Assembly (NCBI RefSeq): GCF_000308815.1
Contig: NZ_BAFX01000122.1
Coordinates: 1 to 41,934 of the forward strand
Direction of reading: 5' to 3'
Length of the DNA stretch: 41,934 nucleotides
Source: Nocardia concava NBRC 100430
Lineage (GTDB): Bacteria; Actinomycetota; Actinomycetes; Mycobacteriales; Mycobacteriaceae
Below the pieces are notes generated by a model that worked only from the letters and a program-made list of their open reading frames with translations, was not told the DNA's origin and searched no databases. Below, piece after piece: positions 7,283 to 15,228 of the stretch. Both the position numbers and the translations under genes were made by a program. Position 1 is the stretch's first letter. Every line of letters starts with the position of its first letter.

Positions 7283-8435
7283 AGCTGCTGTCCATGCTCA
7301 GGCCCAGGACGGGATCGCCGCCGGTGATGATGGGCTGGCAGTTGCCGTAGCCGATGCCGCCGCCCACCGGGTCGGTGACACGTACGACGGTGTCGCGGAT
7401 CTGGTGCAGGCGGCGGGCGTTGTCGTAGGTGGAGCAGTCGGCGATGCGTTCGCCGTCCAAATGCGTTCCGGGGCCTTGCCATTCGCCGTGGTAGCGGCCG
7501 TCGAAGCCGTGGTAGAGGCCCGCGCCGAGGTGGAAGCCGGTGTCGGAGACGACCTCGATTTCGAGGGTGCGGGTGGTGCCGTCGACATCCGTGGCGTGGA
7601 TGCGGCCGCCGAGGAGTCGGCGATTGTCCTTGTGGAAGCGCAGTTCCGGGGTGAGGTCGCGCCAGCGCACGGTGCGGCCGTCGGGGTATTGCAGGCCGCC
7701 CATGACGGTCTTGGAGGAATACCCGGTGACCTCGATGATCTGGTAGTGCAGGTGCATGCCGTAGCGGCTGCCGTCGGGTCGTTCCAGCAGGATCGGGGAC
7801 CAGATCATGCGGAACGACACCTCCGGGGGCAGCTCCATCGCCTGCACGTCCGGGCGCGGCTGCCCGACGTCGTAGCGCACACCCCACGAGTGATCACGCG
7901 TGGAAACCCAAGCGTCCGGCGTGATTTCGGTGCGCTCGCCGTCGATCTCCACCCAGCCCGAGGCGACGCCGATCTGGTGGTAGCGCACCAGATCGGCCGA
8001 CACCCGGTACCCGGTGCGCATATGCGTCCGGTCCTCCAGTTGCGGCGGCAGTTCCGCGGTGAAGGTCCAGTCGAAGGAGATCGGCTGAATATCGTTGGGC
8101 TCCAGAATGAATCGAATGCTCTGCAACGCCTCGACCACCTCGTACCGCACCGGCCCGACCACCGTGCGATCCGGTTCCGGTAGCAGTTCGCGATTGCCCC
8201 GCACGGTGATCTGCTCGACGCCCCGCGAGATCCCCGCGTACCCGTCCATGACATTGCGGTTGAGGTACTTGCCGAGCCCGAAACCCAACTGCAGACTGCC
8301 ATCCCGCGCCGCCGCCATGGCGCACACCTTCTCCGTCCAGGACAGATCATTGCTGGCGACGGTGCCGAAGGTGTCCGCTATCTGATGGTTGAAACCCTCA
8401 TCAGCGGGAAGCAGCGGGCCGATCGATTGAGTCAT
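7275..8435 (-). CDS. Conserved actinobacterial protein of unknown function (AttH/DUF7064-like)
   Basis: A 386-residue soluble protein without signal peptide or membrane segment. It is rich in beta-strand-type alternation and aromatic residues (RYEVVEALQSIRFILEPND, WVSTRDHSWGVR, MHLHYQIIEVTGYSS, GFHLGAGLYHGFDGRYHGEW). This resembles the lipocalin-like hydroxyneurosporene-synthase/AttH fold and the DUF7064/DUF7065 proteins seen with steroid or terpenoid catabolic genes; that assignment is from memory. The ATG lies 35 bases inside the 3' end of the LLM oxidoreductase gene, so the two are surely cotranscribed and probably translationally coupled. The pairing suggests it binds or modifies the substrate of that oxidoreductase. 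The 3' end overlaps the convergent AraC gene by eight bases. Confidence 0.7.
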   Translation of the reverse strand: MTQSIGPLLPADEGFNHQIADTFGTVASNDLSWTEKVCAMAAARDGSLQLGFGLGKYLNRNVMDGYAGISRGVEQITVRGNRELLPEPDRTVVGPVRYEVVEALQSIRFILEPNDIQPISFDWTFTAELPPQLEDRTHMRTGYRVSADLVRYHQIGVASGWVEIDGERTEITPDAWVSTRDHSWGVRYDVGQPRPDVQAMELPPEVSFRMIWSPILLERPDGSRYGMHLHYQIIEVTGYSSKTVMGGLQYPDGRTVRWRDLTPELRFHKDNRRLLGGRIHATDVDGTTRTLEIEVVSDTGFHLGAGLYHGFDGRYHGEWQGPGTHLDGERIADCSTYDNARRLHQIRDTVVRVTDPVGGGIGYGNCQPIITGGDPVLGLSMDSSFM

Positions 8436-9510
8436 GAATCGGGCTTACCCGGCCGACCGGCGCCGGTCCATCGGCGATCCCGCTGATCGGCCGCAGCGCC
8501 GGGGCGATCTCCTCACCCAGGCGGTGCAGCGAGTCCTCGACCCATTGCCGGGGCAGGCCGCCCCAGTCGACCAGTGCCTGAACGCGATCGAAGCGCAGGA
8601 CCTCGTACAGCTCGGCGAGTTTGGTGGCGACGTAATCGCTGGTGCCGATCATCAGATGTTGCCCCGGCCGCAGGCCGTGCTGGAATTGCGCTGGGGTGAC
8701 GGTGAATCCGCCGCCGCCGGGGTGTTTGGGGCGGAGGAAATCGTAGTAGTAGGGGTAGGTTTCCGCGGCCGCGGCCATGGTCGGCGCGCCGAAGTAGTGA
8801 AGCGCCACACCGAGACGGAGCCGGTCGGCATTGCCGGACTGCTCACCGGCCTCGCGGTAGATCTCGGCCAGCGGGCGCAGGCGTTCGTACGGGCCGCCGA
8901 TGTAGCCGAGAATCATCGGCAGGCCGAGCTTTCCGGCACGGGCGGCACTGGCGGGAGTGCCGCCGACGCCGAGCCATACCGGTAGCGGATCCTGTACCGC
9001 ACGCGGGGTGATCGCCGCGTCGTCCAGCTCCGGCCGGAACTCTCCGCGCCAGCTGATCCTCGGCTCCGAGCGGATGCGCAGCAGCAGGTCCAGCTTCTCG
9101 GCGAACAGGTCGTCGTAGCGGCTCATATCCGCGCCGAAGAGCGTGAACGGTTCCGGATAGGCGCTGCGGCCGGCGGTGATCTCGGCCCGGCCCGCGCTCA
9201 ACAGATCGAGGGTGGCGAAGTCCTGGTAGACGCGGACCGGGTCGAGCGCGCCCAGCGTGGTGACCGAACTCGTCAGCCGAATTCGCTTGGTGCGGGAGGC
9301 AATAGCGGCCAGTACCACCGCCGGCGAGGACACCGCGAAGTCCTCATTGTGATGCTCACCCACCCCCATGTGATCGAGTCCCAGCCGATCGGCCAGCACT
9401 CCGAGCGACACAATCTGCTCAATCCGCTCTGCGACGGTGCGGGGCGTCCCGTCCACGGTCCTCGGTTGCACATCACTCAGCGACGCGATCCCGATATCGA
9501 TCCGACTCAT
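8401..9510 (-). CDS. LLM-class flavin-dependent oxidoreductase
   Basis: A 369-residue luciferase-like monooxygenase. I place the start at the ATG at 9510 (MSRIDIGIASLSDVQP); the extension to 9546 runs into the divergent promoter. Family hallmarks are the opening beta strand, GVGEHHNEDFAVSSPAVVLAAIASRTKRIRLTSSVTTL split over residues about 50-88, the DPVRVYQDFATLDLLSAGR segment near 90-110, and PVWLGVGGTPASAARAGKLGLPM near 185. Such enzymes use FMN or F420 to oxidise or reduce small organic substrates. It overlaps the next gene of the operon by 35 bases and diverges from an HxlR regulator with a palindrome between them, so the three genes form a likely substrate-induced module. The substrate and the cofactor choice are unknown. 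Confidence 0.87.
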   Translation of the reverse strand: MSRIDIGIASLSDVQPRTVDGTPRTVAERIEQIVSLGVLADRLGLDHMGVGEHHNEDFAVSSPAVVLAAIASRTKRIRLTSSVTTLGALDPVRVYQDFATLDLLSAGRAEITAGRSAYPEPFTLFGADMSRYDDLFAEKLDLLLRIRSEPRISWRGEFRPELDDAAITPRAVQDPLPVWLGVGGTPASAARAGKLGLPMILGYIGGPYERLRPLAEIYREAGEQSGNADRLRLGVALHYFGAPTMAAAAETYPYYYDFLRPKHPGGGGFTVTPAQFQHGLRPGQHLMIGTSDYVATKLAELYEVLRFDRVQALVDWGGLPRQWVEDSLHRLGEEIAPALRPISGIADGPAPVGRVSPIHDSIDRPAASR

Positions 9511-9538
9511 ACCGCCGACGCTATAGATTTCATAGCGC

Positions 9539-9556
9539 ACTATCAAGTGTGATAGT
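9539..9556. promoter_or_regulatory. Palindrome ACTATCA-N4-TGATAGT (candidate HxlR operator)
   Basis: A perfect dyad with 7-bp arms lies between the LLM oxidoreductase start (9510) and the HxlR start (9582). A second, weaker CTAT...ATAG element sits beside it at about 9521-9535. HxlR dimers bind short AT-containing dyads of this kind and often repress a divergent oxidoreductase as well as themselves. Confidence 0.6.
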
Positions 9557-9581
9557 AACTACGTCATGTAAAGATAGGGGC

Positions 9582-9902
9582 ATGAGCGAGCCGGACTTCC
9601 ACTCCGCGATCGAGCTGATCGGCAAGCGCTGGACCGGCGTGATCCTGCAGCACCTGCTGGCAGGCCCCGCCCGGTTCAATGAGCTGCGCGAGCGCATTCC
9701 GCGCATCACCGATGCGATGCTGTCGCAGCGGCTCAAGGAGCTCGAGGCCGCGGAGGTCGTCGAACGACAGGTCACCGTCGCCCGCCCGGTCGAGATCCGC
9801 TACGCCCTGACACCGATCGGAACGAAGCTGGAACCCGTGCTCGCCGCCGTCCTGACCTGGAGCAAGGAATGGGCGGCGGCGCACACGCGACCGGAACTAT
9901 GA
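9582..9902 (+). CDS. HxlR-family transcriptional regulator
   Basis: A 106-residue winged-helix regulator. The ATG at 9582 gives the usual short N-terminus before the HxlR signature IELIGKRWTGVILQHLLAGPARFNELRERIP, followed by ITDAMLSQRLKELEAAEVVERQV and the wing with EIRYALTPIG. The frame extends back to 9549, but this would run through the palindrome. With the short start the protein has no cysteine, so it is not a thiol-switch member such as YodB or HypR and more likely responds to a bound ligand. It diverges from the LLM oxidoreductase operon. Its 3' end overlaps the convergent flotillin gene by six bases. Confidence 0.88.
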   Translation: MSEPDFHSAIELIGKRWTGVILQHLLAGPARFNELRERIPRITDAMLSQRLKELEAAEVVERQVTVARPVEIRYALTPIGTKLEPVLAAVLTWSKEWAAAHTRPEL

Positions 9903-11348
9903 GGACAGCTTCGCCTCCCCGTTGGACGCGGCCGGCTCGACCTTCAAAGCGGGCAGCAGGGATTCCCGCGCCATCGAGGTGAGCGTGCCCGCCTGCTGGA
10001 TGATCTCGGCCAGCGCCGAGGTGACACCCTGCGCGCCGTTGAGCACCGTGAACTGCCCCACGTGCTCGAACGGCTTCGCCGCCGCCGCAACGATTTCCGG
10101 CAGATTCTCCGCGACCTGCTGGGCGATCACCGCCTCCTGGTTCTTGCTCATCGCCTCGGCCCGCTGCTGGATACCCGCCGCCTCGGCGGCCATGCGGGCG
10201 CGCACGGACTCGGCTTCGGCCAGACCGCGCGCCTGAATCGCGTCGGCCTCGGCCTGACCGGTGAGCCGGGTCGCCTCGGCCTGCGCGGCCGCGCGCACCT
10301 TGATCGCCTCGGCCTCGGCGATGGCCTGCATCTTCGTCTGCGCCGCAGCGGCTTCCGCGCGCAACCGGGTCTCCTGCGCGTCCGCCTCGGCCTGGCTGAT
10401 GCGGGCGTCGCGGCTGGCGGTGGCGAGCGTGGTCTGCCGGTAGGCCTCGGCGTCGGCGGGCTTGCGGATCTCGACCTGGAGCTGCTGCTCCTTCTGCTGC
10501 GCCTCCAACTGCGCGACCCGGGTCGCGACCTCGACCACCGCCTGGCGGGCGGTCGCCTCGGCGAGCGGGCCCTGCTGCTGGGATTCCTTGGTGGCCCGAT
10601 CCACCTCGGCCTGGTATCCGGCCTTCTTGATCTGGGTGTCGCGCACCGCGAGCGCCACCTGCGCCTGGGCCGCCTGTTCGGAGGCGATGGCCTCGCGCTC
10701 GGCCTGGGCGCGCGCGATGCGGGCGTGCTGCTCGACCTCCACCTGATGCGGAACCGCCAGGTTGGCAATGTAATTCGACTCGCTGGCAATGGACTGGATC
10801 TGGAACGAGTCGATCACCAGGCCGAAGGATTCCATCTCGTGTGAGCAGCGGTCGCGGACCTGTTCGGAGAACTTGTCCTGATCACTGATCATGTCCTCCA
10901 CGGTCATCGAGCCCGCGATGGCGCGCAGGTGACCGATGAAGACGTTCTGCACCTTGGTCTCCAGCTCGTCCGCGGGCCGGTCCAGGAAGCGGCGGGCGGC
11001 ATTGGCGATCGAGCCGTAATCGTCGCCGACCTTGTACATCACCACCCCGGTGAGGGCCAGATTGATCTTCTGGCGGCTCACACACGGCACCACGATCTGG
11101 GATTCGTGCGCCTCCAGCGAGATTCGCCGCACCTTGGTCAGCCCGGGGGCGACCAGGCAGCCGCGCCCGGTGACGATGCGGAATCCCATGCTCTCCCCCG
11201 AGCCGCCCGGCCCGGTCCCGGCCCGGAAGCCCGAGATGATCAGCGCCTCATCGGGTTCGGCGACCCGCCAGGCCATGCGAAACAGAGTGAACAGCAATGC
11301 CAGCAAAAGGACTGCGGCCCCGACCACTACGAAGACCAGGACGTCCAC
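9897..11348 (-). CDS. Flotillin-family SPFH membrane-scaffold protein
   Basis: A 483-residue protein. Residues 4-26 form an N-terminal membrane segment, followed by an SPFH domain (about 30-200: WRVAEPDEALIISGFRAG, CVSRQKINLALTGVVMYKVGDDYGSIANAARRFL, IAGSMTVEDMISDQDKFSEQVRDRC). A long Ala/Glu/Gln-rich coiled coil (about 205-400) with the EAEA-type repeats typical of flotillins comes next, then a short C-terminal tail. Flotillins assemble into membrane microdomain scaffolds that gather signalling and cell-wall enzymes. The gene lies nine bases after a small NfeD-like gene, the usual flotillin partner, so the two form an operon. The 3' end meets the convergent HxlR gene. Confidence 0.92.
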   Translation of the reverse strand: MDVLVFVVVGAAVLLLALLFTLFRMAWRVAEPDEALIISGFRAGTGPGGSGESMGFRIVTGRGCLVAPGLTKVRRISLEAHESQIVVPCVSRQKINLALTGVVMYKVGDDYGSIANAARRFLDRPADELETKVQNVFIGHLRAIAGSMTVEDMISDQDKFSEQVRDRCSHEMESFGLVIDSFQIQSIASESNYIANLAVPHQVEVEQHARIARAQAEREAIASEQAAQAQVALAVRDTQIKKAGYQAEVDRATKESQQQGPLAEATARQAVVEVATRVAQLEAQQKEQQLQVEIRKPADAEAYRQTTLATASRDARISQAEADAQETRLRAEAAAAQTKMQAIAEAEAIKVRAAAQAEATRLTGQAEADAIQARGLAEAESVRARMAAEAAGIQQRAEAMSKNQEAVIAQQVAENLPEIVAAAAKPFEHVGQFTVLNGAQGVTSALAEIIQQAGTLTSMARESLLPALKVEPAASNGEAKLSS

Positions 11349-11357
11349 GATGCACCT

Positions 11358-11567
11358 TCATTTCACGGGTACGACTTCGACAGTGCGACCACCCAGACTG
11401 TCGGTCACCAGCACCTGGGCATGCTTGGGAATCGTCGACTCACCGTCGGCGGCACGGGCCAGGAACCGCTCGGTCCCGAACCGCACCTCGATCACTACCT
11501 CGCCGAGATGGCCGGGCGTGATAGCGGCCGTAACCCGCGCGTATTTGCCGATCACGTCCGCCGCCAT
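11358..11567 (-). CDS. Small NfeD-like OB-fold protein, flotillin partner
   Basis: A 69-residue protein if the ATG at 11567 is used; a G-rich stretch directly upstream can act as Shine-Dalgarno. The frame could extend to 11606. The sequence alternates beta strands (ARVTAAITPGHLGEVVIEVRFGTERFLARAADG ... AQVLVTDSLGGRTVEVVPV) with the closing LGGRTVEV pattern of the soluble NfeD C-terminal OB fold. It lacks the membrane helices and the protease domain of long NfeD proteins. The stop lies nine bases before the flotillin ATG, and gene order NfeD then flotillin is the widespread arrangement. It probably binds flotillin at the membrane. Confidence 0.72.
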   Translation of the reverse strand: MAADVIGKYARVTAAITPGHLGEVVIEVRFGTERFLARAADGESTIPKHAQVLVTDSLGGRTVEVVPVK

Positions 11568-11710
11568 CAACCCCACCCCCTGGAACCGCAGATGTTCGAC
11601 AACCACACGCTAGGCCCGCCGCGAACCCCCGACAACATCTTTACGAAATCCTTGCGGGGGCCGAATTCGCACCATTCGCACCGTGATCGAATTGTGTCGG
11701 CTGCCTTGGT

Positions 11711-11716
11711 TAACAT
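11711..11716 (+). promoter_or_regulatory. Candidate -10 element for a leaderless transcript
   Basis: TAACAT lies nine bases before the ATG at 11725, which has no Shine-Dalgarno. A transcript starting about seven bases after this hexamer would begin at or next to the ATG, as is common for leaderless mRNAs in mycobacteria and relatives. No convincing -35 is visible. Confidence 0.35.
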
Positions 11717-11724
11717 CGGTCTCG

Positions 11725-12666
11725 ATGCATGCCGACCTGATGCTCGACGCACTGAACGGACTCTCCGTGGGGGACGCGGTCGGGGCCGAATTCCCGGTGC
11801 TCCGCCGCCCGCTCGCCGATCTCCACACCGGGGATCTGCCGCCCGGCCGCTGGGAGTGGACCGATGACACCGAGATGGCCTGCTCGGTGGCCGCCGAGCT
11901 GTTCGAACACGGCGCGATAGACCAGGATCGGCTGGCGGCCGCCTTCGCCGAGCGCATCGACCAGCGCCGCGACTACGGCTTCATGACCGTCGATTCACTG
12001 GGCCGTATCCGCCGCGGCGCACACTGGCGGGAAGTGAGCGCGGCGGCGTTCGGCGGTCAGGGCTCGTGCGGCAATGGCGCGGCCATGCGGGTCGCGCCGC
12101 TGGGCGCCTTCTACGCCGGAGATCCGGAAAGGGTTGTGGCGGAGGCGATCCGGTCCGCCGAAGTGACCCACGCCCATCTCGAGGGGCTGATCGGGGCGAT
12201 CGCGGTGGCCCTGGCGGCCGCCGGCTCGGCCCAAGCCCGCCTGACCGAGATCAGCCCGGCCCCGGACGAATTCATCACCACGATCCTCGAGCGCCTGCCC
12301 CGCAGCGAGACAGCCGGCCTGATCCACCGCGCCCGCGCGCTGCTCGGGGGTTCCGCCGAGCAGGCCGCCGCCGAACTCGGCACCGGCGTCCGGGTGACCG
12401 CACAGGACACCGTCCCCTTCAGCCTGTGGGTCGCCGCAACCCATCTCGGCAACTACCGCGCCGCGATCGCGACCTGCGTGGCCGCGGGCGGCGATACCGA
12501 CACCACGAGCGCCATCGTCGGCGGCATCGTCGCCACCCACACCGGCGGCCCACCGCCCACCTGGCTGGCCGCCCGGGAACCCTTGCCCGACTGGCTGGAA
12601 CAGGCCAGCCTGCGCCGACCCGCCCTCACCGCTCCGAAGCGGCGGTGGTGGCCGCTTCGCCGGTAG
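11725..12666 (+). CDS. ADP-ribosylglycohydrolase (DraG/ARH) family protein
   Basis: A 313-residue protein. The metal-binding motifs of the family are all there: GLSVGDAVGAEF near residues 12-23, WTDDTEMACSVA at 45-56, GSCGNGAAMRVAPLGAF near 113-129, and GGDTDTTSAIVGGIVA near 255-270. The two Asp-rich motifs supply the ligands of the binuclear metal centre. Such enzymes remove ADP-ribose from proteins or small molecules or act on related N-glycosides. The ATG at 11725 matches the family N-terminus. It diverges from the NfeD-flotillin pair across 157 bp; a functional link is possible but not shown. No ADP-ribosyltransferase gene is visible nearby. The 3' end overlaps the convergent MarR gene by 41 bases. 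Confidence 0.88.
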   Translation: MHADLMLDALNGLSVGDAVGAEFPVLRRPLADLHTGDLPPGRWEWTDDTEMACSVAAELFEHGAIDQDRLAAAFAERIDQRRDYGFMTVDSLGRIRRGAHWREVSAAAFGGQGSCGNGAAMRVAPLGAFYAGDPERVVAEAIRSAEVTHAHLEGLIGAIAVALAAAGSAQARLTEISPAPDEFITTILERLPRSETAGLIHRARALLGGSAEQAAAELGTGVRVTAQDTVPFSLWVAATHLGNYRAAIATCVAAGGDTDTTSAIVGGIVATHTGGPPPTWLAAREPLPDWLEQASLRRPALTAPKRRWWPLRR

Positions 12667-13174
12667 CGGTACCGCGGTCGAGTTGATCGCCGAAATGTTC
12701 ACTGAGACGGCGTAGTTCGGCGGTGAAGGTCTCGTATTCGGCGGGGGCGTAGTCGGGTAGCAGGCGGGCCTCGTTGGCGAGGTGGAGGCGGAAGACGCGG
12801 TCCACCACCTCCATGCCGTGGTCGGTGAGGCGGACGCGGACCGAGCGGCGGTCGCGGTCGTCGCGGACGCGTTCGACCAGCCCCTTGGCCTCCATGCGGT
12901 CGATGCGGTTGGTGACCGTGCTCGAGGTGACCATGGCCGACTTCAGCAGCGCGCCCGCGGTGAGCTCGTAGGGCGGGCCCGAGCGGCGCAGCGTGGTGAG
13001 CACGTCGAACTCGAACACTTCCAGGTCGTGCTCTTCATAGAAGTCCTTGAGCGCCTTGTCCAGGACGCGGGCCAGGCGCTGGATGCGGCCGACGATGCCC
13101 ACGGGCCACAGGTCATCGGCCAGATCGGGCGATTCCGCGCGCCACAGATCCATGATCAGGTCAACGCTGTCCAT
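12626..13174 (-). CDS. MarR-family transcriptional regulator
   Basis: A 182-residue winged-helix regulator. The N-terminal 45 residues form the dimer helices. The HTH covers FEFDVLTTLRRSGPPYELTAGALLKSAMVTSSTVTNRIDRMEAKGLVERV in several helices, followed by the wing DDRDRRSVRVRLTDHGMEVVD, a standard MarR signature with the DxRxxxVxLT pattern. AAGGA lies eight bases before the ATG. It diverges from a DMT-type exporter, with two palindromic sites in the 102-bp gap, so it probably represses both and is released by the exporter's substrate. The 3' end overlaps the ADP-ribosylglycohydrolase gene. Confidence 0.9.
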   Translation of the reverse strand: MDSVDLIMDLWRAESPDLADDLWPVGIVGRIQRLARVLDKALKDFYEEHDLEVFEFDVLTTLRRSGPPYELTAGALLKSAMVTSSTVTNRIDRMEAKGLVERVRDDRDRRSVRVRLTDHGMEVVDRVFRLHLANEARLLPDYAPAEYETFTAELRRLSEHFGDQLDRGTATGEAATTAASER

Positions 13175-13188
13175 GCGATCGATCCTTA

Positions 13189-13202
13189 TCTCGATGTCGA
13201 GA
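13189..13202. promoter_or_regulatory. MarR-type operator 1, TCTCGA-TG-TCGAGA
   Basis: A perfect 14-bp dyad 15 bases upstream of the MarR start codon. The same half-site recurs at 13234-13249, with the two centres 46 bp apart in the MarR/DMT divergent region. The pair is the expected target of the adjacent MarR protein. Confidence 0.65.
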
Positions 13203-13205
13203 GAG

Positions 13206-13235
13206 TTGACATCGACATTGTTGGAGTGGTTTTAT
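13206..13235 (+). promoter_or_regulatory. Candidate promoter for the DMT exporter
   Basis: A perfect TTGACA -35 lies at 13206-13211, with a weak TTTTAT -10 at 13230-13235, 18 bp apart. Operator 2 overlaps the -10 region and operator 1 abuts the -35, the expected layout for repression by steric block. Confidence 0.45.
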
Positions 13236-13249
13236 CTCGACATCGAGAT
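13234..13249. promoter_or_regulatory. MarR-type operator 2, ATCTCGA-CA-TCGAGAT
   Basis: A perfect 16-bp dyad with 7-bp arms, 27 bases before the exporter ATG. It shares TCTCGA-N2-TCGAGA with operator 1. Confidence 0.65.
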
Positions 13250-13276
13250 TACCTGATGAAGAGGAGGCCGCGACAC

Positions 13277-14197
13277 ATGGTCGCCATCGCACACCCCACC
13301 GCTCCCACCGCCTCCGTCGCTCCCGCTCGCGTGCCGAGCTCCCTGCGCGATATCGCCCTCACCGCGCTCGCCCCCGCCGCCTTCGGAACCGTCTACGCCG
13401 CGACCTCCGAACTGCTGCCGCCCGATCGCCCGCTGCTGGCCGGCGCAATGCGCGCTCTCCCAGCCGGACTCGTGCTGCTCGCTTTCACCCGCACCCTGCC
13501 GCGCGGCGAATGGTGGTGGAAGACAACCGTTCTCGCCATGCTCAACTTCGGCGCGTTCCTGCCGCTGATGTTCTTCGCGGCCTACCGCCTGCCCGGCGGC
13601 CTGGCCGCCACCTTCGGCGCCCTGCAGCCGCTGATCGTCGCCGGGCTCGCACTCCCGTTGCTGGGCACCCGAACCCCGCGCACTGTCCTCCTCGCCTCCG
13701 TCGCGGTGATCGGCGGCGTCGCCCTGATGACCATGACCGCGAGCACCCTGCCCGACCCGATCGGCGTGGCCGCCATGCTCGCCGCGATCACCCTGGTCGC
13801 CCTGGCCATCGTCCTGGGCAAGAAGTGGGGTTCCCCGGTCCCGCCCCTGACCATGGCCGGCTGGCAGCTGACCGTCGGCGGCCTGGTACTCACACCCCTC
13901 ACCCTCGCCGTCGAGGGCCTCCCCACCACCCTGACCGCCTCGAACCTCCTCGGCTTCGCCTACATCGGCCTGTTCGCCACGGTCATCGCCTACACCCTGT
14001 GGTTCCGAGGCATCCAGCGCCTGGCCCCCACCTCGATCTCCCTCCTTTCCGCCACCAACCCCCTGGTCGCCACAATCGTCGGCTTCCTCTTCCTGAACCA
14101 GACCCTGACCACCTGGCAGACCGTCGGATTCGCCATCACCCTCACCGCCCTGGTGGCCGGGCAGGCGATGCCCACGTGGCGTCCCAGCTGGAAGTAG
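13277..14197 (+). CDS. EamA/DMT-family exporter
   Basis: A 306-residue membrane protein with about ten hydrophobic segments arranged as two EamA repeats. The first ends near ALPLLGTRTPRT and the second contains FAYIGLFATVIAYTLWFRGIQRLAPTSISLLSATNPLVATIVGFLFLNQTL, the hallmark region of drug/metabolite transporters. GAGGAGG nine bases before the ATG at 13277 fixes the start; the frame continues far upstream only because this strand lacks stops. The family exports amino acids, metabolites or toxic compounds. Divergence from a MarR regulator with paired operators points to inducible efflux. Confidence 0.9.
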   Translation: MVAIAHPTAPTASVAPARVPSSLRDIALTALAPAAFGTVYAATSELLPPDRPLLAGAMRALPAGLVLLAFTRTLPRGEWWWKTTVLAMLNFGAFLPLMFFAAYRLPGGLAATFGALQPLIVAGLALPLLGTRTPRTVLLASVAVIGGVALMTMTASTLPDPIGVAAMLAAITLVALAIVLGKKWGSPVPPLTMAGWQLTVGGLVLTPLTLAVEGLPTTLTASNLLGFAYIGLFATVIAYTLWFRGIQRLAPTSISLLSATNPLVATIVGFLFLNQTLTTWQTVGFAITLTALVAGQAMPTWRPSWK

Positions 14198-14296
14198 GGA
14201 ACTCACCCGATACCGCCCGGGAGCGCTGATTACTAGCGTCGGAACGGCAATGGGGCGAATGGATTCCGATACCCGCCGAACAGCTAGGAGCCGGTG

Positions 14297-15223
14297 ATGA
14301 CGACGATCGGACTGCCCGAGGTGAATATCGGTGGGCGGTGGAAGCACAAGGGAATCGGTCACTTTCGCGATGAGGCCGGATTCGAGCGGTACCGGGCCGC
14401 ATACCTGGACGGGATGGCGGCGCTGCCCGAACCGACGCTGATCACGGATCTGCCGACCACGCTGGGCACGGTGCGTGCCTATCGGTTCGGCTCGGCGACG
14501 GGCAGGCCACTGGTACTGCTGCCCGGGCGGCAGGCGGCAACGCCCATGTGGGCCGCGAATCTGCCGAGCCTGATGGCGCTGCGGCCCATCATTACGCTCG
14601 ATCTGCTCGGCGAACCGGGAATGAGTGTGCAGCGCGCCGAGATTGCCGATGCCGCGGATCAGGCGAGCTGGCTCGATGAGAGTCTCTACGGGCTGGGGCT
14701 GGACCGCGTGCACGTGCTGGGTGTGTCGATCGGCGGGTGGTCGGCGGTGAACCTGGCCATCCACTCGCCCCGCCACGCCGCCTCACTGACGCTGCTCGAC
14801 GCCCCGATGGTGTTCGGTCCGGTCAGCTGGAAGATGATCGCCGTCTCCATGGGCTCGGTCCTGCCCGGCATGCCCCAACGCTGGCGAGATGCGTTGCTGA
14901 GCTGGATATCCGGCGGCGTCGAGGCCCCGCGCGACCTCCCCGAGGGCCGTCTCATCGCCTCCGGCATGCGCGATTTCCACGCCACTCTGCCGATGACGAA
15001 GATCCCCGCCGAATCCGACCTGGCCGCCATCGACATCCCGGTCCTGGCGATCTTCGCGGGCCGCAGCATCGTCCACAACCCCGACCGCATGGCCGACCGA
15101 GCCCGAACCCTTCTCTCCGACAGCCGGGTAGAAGTCTGGCCCGACGCCACCCACGCCCTCAACGGCGAATTCCCGCAACGCATAGCCGACCGCGTCGCAG
15201 CATTCCTCGCCGAGGTGGAGTGA
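14297..15223 (+). CDS. Alpha/beta-hydrolase fold protein
   Basis: A 308-residue hydrolase. The nucleophile elbow is GVSIGG with Ser144; the oxyanion strand is PLVLLPGRQAATPMWAANLPSL near residues 71-92. The acid is probably the Asp in PVLAIFAGRS...NPDRMADR, and the base is His in WPDATHALNGEFP near residue 287. A cap region spans about 165-215. The ATG at 14297 is preferred over the GTG just before it, because AGGAG lies six bases upstream of the ATG. It follows the DMT exporter by 99 bp and ends five bases before the stop of the convergent LAL gene. The substrate is unknown; a lipase/esterase or haloperoxidase-like role cannot be separated. Confidence 0.85.
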   Translation: MTTIGLPEVNIGGRWKHKGIGHFRDEAGFERYRAAYLDGMAALPEPTLITDLPTTLGTVRAYRFGSATGRPLVLLPGRQAATPMWAANLPSLMALRPIITLDLLGEPGMSVQRAEIADAADQASWLDESLYGLGLDRVHVLGVSIGGWSAVNLAIHSPRHAASLTLLDAPMVFGPVSWKMIAVSMGSVLPGMPQRWRDALLSWISGGVEAPRDLPEGRLIASGMRDFHATLPMTKIPAESDLAAIDIPVLAIFAGRSIVHNPDRMADRARTLLSDSRVEVWPDATHALNGEFPQRIADRVAAFLAEVE

Positions 15224-15228
15224 GGCCG

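Noticed and set aside
10062..10844. Plus-strand open frames opposite the flotillin gene
   Set aside because: The minus-strand protein has clear SPFH and coiled-coil features; the opposite frames are Leu/Gly/Arg-rich shadows without ribosome-binding sites.
12782..13276. Long plus-strand open frame upstream of the DMT exporter, antisense to the MarR gene
   Set aside because: It is the shadow of the MarR coding sequence and continues only because GC-rich DNA lacks stops; the exporter has its own GAGGAGG and ATG at 13277.
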